Part shown: positions 8,301-12,500 of the stretch, piece by piece
How positions within the stretch are numbered: position 1 is the first letter of the stretch
How the letters are laid out: each line of letters begins with the position of its first letter
Assembly: GCA_014634225.1 (NCBI GenBank)
Contig: BLFN01000959.1
Coordinates: 946,401 to 958,900 of the forward strand
Length of the DNA stretch: 12,500 nucleotides
Direction of reading: 5' to 3'
Source: Acropora yongei
Taxonomy: Eukaryota > Cnidaria > Anthozoa > Scleractinia > Acroporidae
Made by a program: the position numbers and the translations under genes
The notes under the pieces: generated by a model
What the model was told of the DNA's origin: nothing
Seen by the model: the letters and a program-made list of their open reading frames with translations, nothing else
Database searches by the model: none

Positions 8301-11300
8301 AACAAATGAATTTGTTTACGTCGTGCGAGCATCTTTTGAAGGTATTTTGCTTACTGGGATTTTCAGGGGTCGTAATGTAGTGTCGAGTCAAATCCCGAAC
8401 AAGGTACAGAAAACATATTAAATCATACATTTCTTCAGGGAGGCACAGTGGTTAGGGTGCCGGATTCGCTCTGACCGCTCGGCTAAGCTGGATTTGCTTC
8501 GCCCTTTGTGTTTTTTTTTTTCAAGATAAGCTGTATTGTTAATAAATATCCCTTGTCTTTTCAAAACAATTCAGGGAGGCTCTATCGGAAAGGGAACAGC
8601 TGTTAAGGACAAAGCAGACATCGACTGTGTGATTTTCCTCAACAATGTGAAAACCATGGAAGAGCACAAACTTAATTTGCCGACAACACTGAATTGTCTG
8701 GAGTTATGCCTCAAACGGAGTTCCTGTAAGGAAAAAATCAGCTCTGTAGAGCAGACACACTTCGCCGTGAAATTCAAATTCCATCTGGATTTATCTCGAA
8801 AATTTGACGTTGACTTGCTACCGACATTTACAACTGATCAAAGTCCAGGTAAAATAGGACTTTTCGTCTTCCTTTAACCGAAACCTCCATACGAGTCCAT
8901 TGTTTGTCAGCCACACTGGTGTTATGTATAGACAGTCCCCTTTTGGCCAGCCTTCCTGCTTGTTGCAGTTTGTAGTCCATAAGGAGGTCTATTTGATTGC
9001 AAATTCATTATTTCGGGAAATACGTAAACTTTTGAACCATGTGAATTGGCTGCGTGTGTCCAAGTTGAATAAAGCTATGTTTATGAGAGAGTGTATGTTT
9101 TTGTACTTTGCAGAAGAGCTGTACAAAGAAATGATTGATTGTACACCGGAAGACAGGGGTTATTACTCAGCACATTTTGTGAGCTTACAAGTGGAATTTG
9201 TCGAGGGTCAATCATCGAGCGTTAAAGACCTAATCCGCCTTGTAAAGTACTGGCGTAAAACCTGCATTGATGACAAAAGCACTGGCAAAACTAAATTGCC
9301 ACATTCGTATCCACTGGAGCTCATCACCATATATTGTTGGGAGAAGGTTGGAAAACCCGAGTCATTTGACATTCGGGCCGGTTTCAAAGCTGTTCTTAAG
9401 CAGTTGGTCGAGTATTGTGCCATAAACATCCGTTGGTATGTAAACTACAAGAAGGCTCCCACCAGGAAAAGAATCAGGAAGATGAGCAAAAGGTTCGTTT
9501 CTGTTCCTGTACAGGGAGGGGGGCGGGATGCCCGTAGAAAAGTGTCTGATTGTCGTACCTTTTATGGGGTCAAATTTGTGAATCGATACCTTTTAAGGTG
9601 CTAAAATCAAGGTTGACCACCTGTAGAGTTATCGCGTTAGCTATCACTGCGCTGAGCAGAGAGGTGTGACAGGAACCATTTCCCAGTCAAATTTTCTGTT
9701 ATTCTTTATTGTTATGAGGAAATGGTGAAAATGTCACTCACCACTAACGAGTTGTTTTGAAATTGGTACCCCTTAGAGGTGAAAATGAATTTGGGCGACA
9801 CCCACAAAACGAATTATAGGGGTTGATTTCAAAATTTCCTACAATCACTCTCTCACTTTATGAGAGCTCCTCTCCCCCTGAGCACTAGGCTCAGCATTTC
9901 TTTAGAAAAAAAGCCTTGCATCTTGACGCTATCAGCTTACCCTTTTTCCTTTGATTTTACACAATAAACCACATCCCACATTTGCACCATTCTTTGTCAT
10001 TCAGATAGTTACGATAGACACCCACAGCCACATAGTAAGTGAGACAAAGGATGGCGTAGCTAAAGTGATGTAGTCAGATAGAGATACAATCAGAAAAAAA
10101 CAGACAGACAAAAAGGCTTACAGACAGGCAGACAGAGAAGATCGGGTTAACCTGGCAAACAATCAGAAAAGTAGACAGTCAGTCACTTTGTCAATCAGGT
10201 AAAAATACAGAGCTTGAGAGTCTGAAGAGACATCGACTGGCAAATTTCATTTAACCCAAAGGTAGACCGCTGAGGATAGACACGCAGGCAGCTACACATG
10301 CAGACAGTATCATCAGACGTCATACATACGAAGCAGAACGTTAAGAAGAAACAGCGAGTGATTGCTTACGGTGGCTCTATATACTATTTTACAAAGGTTT
10401 GGGTATCACATCGGCGTAAATAATTTTTCCGTTGGCAAATGTTTATCACGTAGTACTCGGTAGACGGTCAATAACAAAAACCTACAGCTTTAGACAACAA
10501 ATGGAAGACTCTCAGAACCCAAATTTTGTTGCTATTGAAACTACTGATAGAGATGCTTGGCTTGTTTTTTTAACCTACCCGACTGCAAGAAGATGTTTCT
10601 AGGTTTCTACACGGTGAATTTTGTTCGTTTCAGGGGAAACAGAGTAAGCATTCAAGGAGTTTCAACTGACAAAGCTACGAGAAAATCTAGCTAAATTTTG
10701 GAGGATTTTTGACGCGTATTACATTAATGTATGTGTAAAATTTGAACAGCGAGAGAAAGAAAAAGCCTATCCATGTGCCGACCGTCAAAAAATTCATCGT
10801 CTGGAACGCGCCCAATATGCGCTTTTAGATCACTCGAAAACCCTTGTTTTTAGTGACGTCTTCAAAATAGAATTCCGAGCTCGAAAGTAAGCCTCATCTC
10901 TTGATTCTTTCGGCGGGTGCTATTACCGCTGCAGCGTTTGAGACCGCAGATCATGATGTCATTAACTGAATGGGAGGCAGAGCTGAAATGTTCGGCTACA
11001 GGAAAGCCAGGAGTATTGTTTCGGGACACTCAAGCCAAATGGCCTCAACATTAACTTTAGTTTTATTTAAACGTGTACGTTGCTTTTATTTAATGCGAAC
11101 GCGTGTAACGCACACTCTTAGTCACATATTCCTATTTCATAGCTGTGTACGCGTACGTTACATGCATGCACACGTTCACCGTTAGGTTTTTCGTATGGCG
11201 TATGCCAACTTGCCACAATGGGCTTTTTTTACACAGATGAAGGGCTCTGCCCGAAACGTTTGTACATTTTTTAATGTTCATTGACACTTAAAAGAGTTTT

Positions 11301-11676
11301 TCATTAACTTTTTACTATTTTTGTAGTGTCATGCATCGTTTTTCAATTTTTCATTCTTTTAAAATACTCGCGCGCTCGCGTCATTTGTACCTATTCCTCG
11401 CGCGCTAAAAAAATTATATAGAGCCACGTTCTTAGTAATCAAAAATAATTTTAGTAATATGAATAATGTCAAAGCCGCTTACCTCATGATACTGGACTGA
11501 AATGCTATGTTTTTCCACGCAGCCGACCATTTGTTCTGGACCCTGCCAACCCGACTAACAACGTATGCAGTGCTAGTGATCCCGAGGGATGGGAAATCGT
11601 GGCAGATGTGGCAAAAATGACACTTGAGAGGAAGCCACTGACGGACATCATCGTAAAAAAAAAATGGAAAATATAA
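5281..11676 (+). CDS. OAS: 2'-5'-oligoadenylate synthetase (OAS), complete five-exon gene, copy B
   Basis: Join 5281-5338, 6488-6681, 8575-8848, 9114-9492 and 11523-11676. All introns are GT-AG, phases agree at every junction, and the total is 1059 nt (352 aa). OAS enzymes polymerise ATP into 2'-5'-linked oligoadenylate when they bind dsRNA; in vertebrates this activates RNase L, and a partner here is unknown. Seen: an N-terminal helical part (1-84), KGGSIGKGT at 84-92, catalytic D99 and D101 in ADIDCVIF, third acid D164 in FDVDLLPTF, then the OAS1_C domain with LIRLVKYW (215-222, in the region that carries basic RNA-contacting residues in vertebrate OAS), LPHSYPLELITIYCWE (237-252) and RPFVLDPANPTNNV (303-316). 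The length fits a single-unit OAS. No signal peptide or membrane segment is visible, so a cytosolic or nuclear location is likely. The start is the first in-frame ATG after a stop at 5164, in a strong context (A at -3, G at +4). Oddities are a basic stretch at 288-301 and a lysine-rich tail. Exon 1 is the least certain part; exons 2-5 are near certain. Confidence 0.93.
5410..5466 (+). repeat. Dispersed repeat R1, copy 2 (OAS intron 1)
   Basis: This matches 2774-2838 in the same orientation and includes a CAGTCCTTCTCAGGACT stem-loop. It sits about 70 bp after the exon 1 donor. It ends beside AAGGTAAGTT at 5469-5478, which looks like a splice donor but has no supported exon. Confidence 0.6.
5764..5930. 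mobile_element. Near-perfect long hairpin, foldback MITE, in OAS intron 1
   Basis: Outer arms of 26 nt (5764-5789 and 5905-5930) pair with one mismatch and carry CTGTATGATATCATGTGCG. Inner arms of 38 nt (5792-5829 and 5843-5880) pair perfectly around a 13-nt loop. A 24-nt unpaired bulge lies on the right only (5881-5904). No clear target-site duplication was found. Because it is inside the transcription unit, the pre-mRNA would carry about 64 bp of dsRNA. Confidence 0.85.
5931..6487. other. Rest of OAS intron 1, no feature recognised
   Basis: It contains a pyrimidine-rich tract near 6287-6330 and a proper polypyrimidine acceptor at its end. The open frames on both strands show no recognisable protein. 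Confidence 0.6.
6488..6681 (+). CDS. OAS: OAS copy B exon 2 (N-terminal helices up to the P-loop lysine)
   Basis: The acceptor is ccttccattatttcag|GA and the donor is GTTAAG|gtaaga, ending in phase 0 at Lys84. The exon encodes residues 20-84, from GTFFKNVDFSK to INKFVK. This is the N-terminal part of an OAS unit, and Lys84 is the conserved lysine just before GGSxGKGT. A 13-nt direct repeat (CTTTTAGCATAAA at 6635 and 6656, 21 nt apart) gives the internal peptide repeat FSIKDPP/FSINKF. Confidence 0.92.
6682..7765. other. First part of OAS intron 2, no gene recognised
   Basis: The frames open at 6794-7057 and 7169-7411 match no family I know and lack paired splice sites. A degenerate TTAGGG-like stretch lies near 7449-7473. 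Treat this as non-coding intron. Confidence 0.6.
7766..7965 (+). pseudogene. Non-LTR retrotransposon fragment, C-terminal tail, frameshifted
   Basis: Codons from 7772 read ERQIVRDKGASLWLTAV, and after a frameshift near 7835 the sense continues as LNKQEFTDSLRLRYNV and then CACGEKYTVCHALSC. I recognise the KGASxWLT...CxCGxxxxxxHxLSC arrangement, with its zinc-knuckle-like Cys/His spacing, from the tail after the reverse transcriptase in retroelement proteins of marine invertebrates. The catalytic domain is absent. It is a dead fragment in the sense orientation of the host gene. Confidence 0.6.
7966..8235 (+). repeat. AT-rich tail, possibly the 3' UTR of the retroelement fragment
   Basis: Very T-rich sequence follows the coding fragment directly and includes AATAAAG (8175-8181). 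It is plausibly the element's 3' region after an internal deletion. Attribution to the element is inference. Confidence 0.35.
8436..8505 (+). mobile_element. Truncated tRNA-derived SINE head
   Basis: GGGAGGCACAGTGGTTAGGG has an A-box-like TGGTTAGGGTG, and CTCTGACC...AGCTGGATTTG follows. The order resembles a SINE family that I recall from corals, but the B-box segment is missing. It belongs to a different family from 3103-3420. It ends about 70 bp before the exon 3 acceptor. Confidence 0.45.
8575..8848 (+). CDS. OAS: OAS copy B exon 3 (catalytic nucleotidyltransferase exon)
   Basis: The acceptor is caattcag|GGAGGC and the donor is AGTCCAG|gtaaaa, leaving phase 1. The exon encodes residues 85-175 plus the first base of codon 176. 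It carries GGSIGKGT, the D99-x-D101 pair in ADIDCVIF, and D164 in KFDVDLLPTF, which are the three metal-binding acids of the OAS/cGAS nucleotidyltransferase fold. All three are present, so catalytic activity is plausible. Reading through the donor gives a stop about 10 codons later, which supports removal of the intron. Confidence 0.97.
9114..9492 (+). CDS. OAS: OAS copy B exon 4 (OAS1_C domain)
   Basis: The acceptor is tactttgcag|AAGAG and the donor is AAAAG|gttcgt, ending in phase 2. The exon encodes residues 176-301 and the first two bases of codon 302. Motifs are EELYKEMIDCTPEDRGYYS, LIRLVKYW, LPHSYPLELITIYCWE and VEYCAINIRWYVNY, all typical of the OAS C-terminal helical half. The last segment (288-301) is strongly basic, KKAPTRKRIRKMSK. 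From memory, vertebrate OAS proteins have a less basic helix here that leads into the RPVILDP motif. Confidence 0.97.
10075..10310 (+). repeat. CAGA/CAGG-rich imperfect simple repeat
   Basis: Many interspersed CAGACAGA, CAGACAGG and CAGGCAG motifs lie between landmarks that are much closer together in copy A (about 485-545). It is a local expansion in copy B. Confidence 0.6.
10371..11427. mobile_element. 1.06-kb non-autonomous TIR element inserted in intron 4
   Basis: A perfect 13-bp terminal inverted repeat GTGGCTCTATATA occurs at 10371-10383 and, inverted, at 11415-11427, with partial pairing for several more bases. Copy A has no such sequence at the matching place (about 710-720), so this is an insertion. 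No long open frame or transposase motif is visible. No clean target-site duplication could be read, and the junction seems to have lost a few bases compared with copy A, so the superfamily is unassigned. Near the right end, GAAGGGCTCTGCCCGAAACG resembles text I associate with cnidarian retroelement ends. Confidence 0.75.
11523..11676 (+). CDS. OAS: OAS copy B exon 5 (C-terminal exon with stop)
   Basis: The acceptor is ttttccacgcag|C; the C completes Ser302. The exon encodes RPFVLDPANPTNNV, then a helix containing EGWEIVADVAKMTLE, and ends in KKKWKI with TAA at 11674-11676. The same exon is in copy A at 810-963 with no indels. A run of ten A residues (11654 onwards) lies inside the coding tail. 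The antisense strand is also open over this exon in both copies, but that is only a shadow. Confidence 0.95.
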
Positions 11677-11702
11677 CTGGTTCATGATATTCATAGGTCA
11701 TA

Positions 11703-11708
11703 AATAAA
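11703..11708 (+). terminator. Polyadenylation signal AATAAA for OAS copy B
   Basis: AATAAA lies 27 nt after the stop codon. Its AA comes from the 8-bp host target site and its TAAA from the first bases of the hAT-like element. Copy A reads AACAGG at this position and has no signal here. Confidence 0.5.
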
Positions 11709-12221
11709 GTTGGCCCGATACCAATACCAAACACTCGATATCATTGATACTGGCGTTGTTTTTAAAAGCGTCGACGCTTTTGAGAAATATCGATCGTTTC
11801 GATCCCTTTCGATACTGCACACGTGACTGCTCATTGAAATATTCCAGGCTATTTTAGTGCCCTAAATCAATAGTTTTCTTGTTAGTGGTGTTGTACTGCA
11901 CTTGAAGGAACATTCGTAGCTTTGTAGCTTCCATCTCAGAGATGACGTAAATACCCGGCATGCGCAATAGTTCTAAGAGTCTAATTTCCTTTTGGTACCC
12001 ACAGAAGAAATTAAAGAATGAAACACTTTTGCTATGGTTGTGTTTCTTTATGGACTATTAGAAGGCTTTCGGCGCTAAATTGATAACAGAGAAAAATCTT
12101 GAATGATGACGACACAGTATTGATATCGATATCGATATCGATATCACAAAAAGCACAAAATATCGGTAAATATCGTACTCACATTGTATCGATTTGAAAA
12201 ACTGGTATCAGCCCACCACTA
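11705..12221. mobile_element. hAT-like non-autonomous element with 8-bp target-site duplication
   Basis: GTCATAAA flanks it at 11697-11704 and 12222-12229. The ends read TAAAGTTGGCCCGATACC on the left and, complemented, TAGTGGTGGGCTGATACC on the right, an imperfect inverted repeat. An 8-bp duplication fits hAT. It contains TATCGAT-rich ends and a (GATATC)n microsatellite (12122-12146). No transposase is seen. Copy A holds the same insertion with its right part deleted, so it entered before the gene duplication. Confidence 0.75.
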
Positions 12222-12229
12222 GTCATAAA

Positions 12230-12500
12230 CAATTCACTCTGCACCGTTTTGAAGTATTCAATGAACACACTTGTTCTGGAGTGAACTGCTAATAGCAGAG
12301 CTTCTCGTCCGAAGCGCGTGAAAGCGGAGCACCATAGCAAAAGAATGTGTATCCAAGCGATTTAATTTGGATTGTCAGGCAAGCGGGCATCTATACTCTC
12401 TGATTGGTTTTCACGCATGGGTGCGTAAATGCGTGCAGAGTCGACAATATTGCTCTTTAATGCGTGTGCTCTTAACTAGGAGCTCTGCTATTAGGCTTGC
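12230..12500 (+). repeat. Duplicated downstream flank of OAS copy B
   Basis: From about 12330 this aligns with about 1390-1545: GCACCATAGCAAAAGAAT, GGATTGTCAGGCAAGC, TGCGTGCAGAG and GGAGCTCTGCT. The match continues to the window edge, so the repeat unit extends further. No gene is seen. Confidence 0.8.

Larger units (their letters stand above)
9493..11522 (+). other. OAS: OAS copy B intron 4
   Basis: The donor is gttcgt and the acceptor ttttccacgcag. From 9567 to 10370 and from 11428 to 11522 it is homologous to the copy A intron (1-809). The difference in length comes mainly from the TIR element at 10371-11427 and a CAGA-rich expansion at about 10075-10310. Confidence 0.88.

Noticed and set aside
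8849..9113. Open frame through intron 3 into exon 4, suggesting a single exon
   Set aside because: Reading on from exon 3 hits a stop at about 8877, and the GT-AG pair restores the OAS reading frame and motifs exactly.
10970..11185. Coding region inside the GTGGCTC-ended element
   Set aside because: 71 codons with no transposase-like motif and no support in other frames.

Overview
This is animal nuclear DNA. It is AT-rich, has spliced genes with GT-AG introns, and is dense in small transposable elements. The repeat content (a tRNA-derived SINE with a GCTATAGAAATATTAAAC-type tail, a retroelement tail with the CACGEKY...HALSC motif, and foldback MITEs) makes me favour an anthozoan cnidarian such as a stony coral. 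That placement is inference from remembered repeat styles, not from a search.

The main content is a tandem pair of 2'-5'-oligoadenylate synthetase (OAS) genes, both on the + strand. The second gene is complete. By following splice sites and phases I assembled five exons: 5281-5338, 6488-6681, 8575-8848, 9114-9492 and 11523-11676. They join in frame to 1059 nt (352 residues plus stop), the size of a single-domain OAS. The protein has the KGGSxGKGT nucleotidyltransferase loop, the D99/D101 plus D164 acidic triad, and the OAS1_C signatures LIRLVKYW, LPHSYPLELITIYCWE and RPFVLDPANPTNNV. The first gene is cut by the window edge. Only the end of its last intron (1-809) and its last exon (810-963) are present. 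Positions 1 to about 1545 align with about 9567 to 12500, so the tandem repeat offset is about 9.57 kb and the repeat runs off both edges.

Layout: 1-963, 3' end of OAS copy A. 964-1545, its duplicated 3' flank, with a hAT-like element that has lost its right half. 1546-4233, intergenic DNA with a degenerate element, a complete SINE with target-site duplication (3103-3420) and a short minus-strand peptide remnant. 4234-5073, three copies of a roughly 278-bp tandem repeat directly upstream of OAS copy B. Each copy carries an NF-kB-type site, two also carry a perfect AP-1 site, and the first is interrupted by a 160-bp foldback MITE. 5281-11676, OAS copy B. Its introns hold a near-perfect long hairpin (intron 1), a retrotransposon fragment and a SINE fragment (intron 2), and a 1.06-kb TIR element absent from copy A (intron 4). 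11677-12500, the duplicated 3' flank with the intact hAT-like element.

OAS enzymes sense double-stranded RNA and make 2-5A second messengers. The window therefore looks like an expanding innate-immune nucleotidyltransferase cluster. The copies differ mainly in their C-terminal tails, their 3' processing signals and their transposon load. The most interesting non-coding signal is the repeat-borne kB/AP-1 array upstream of copy B.
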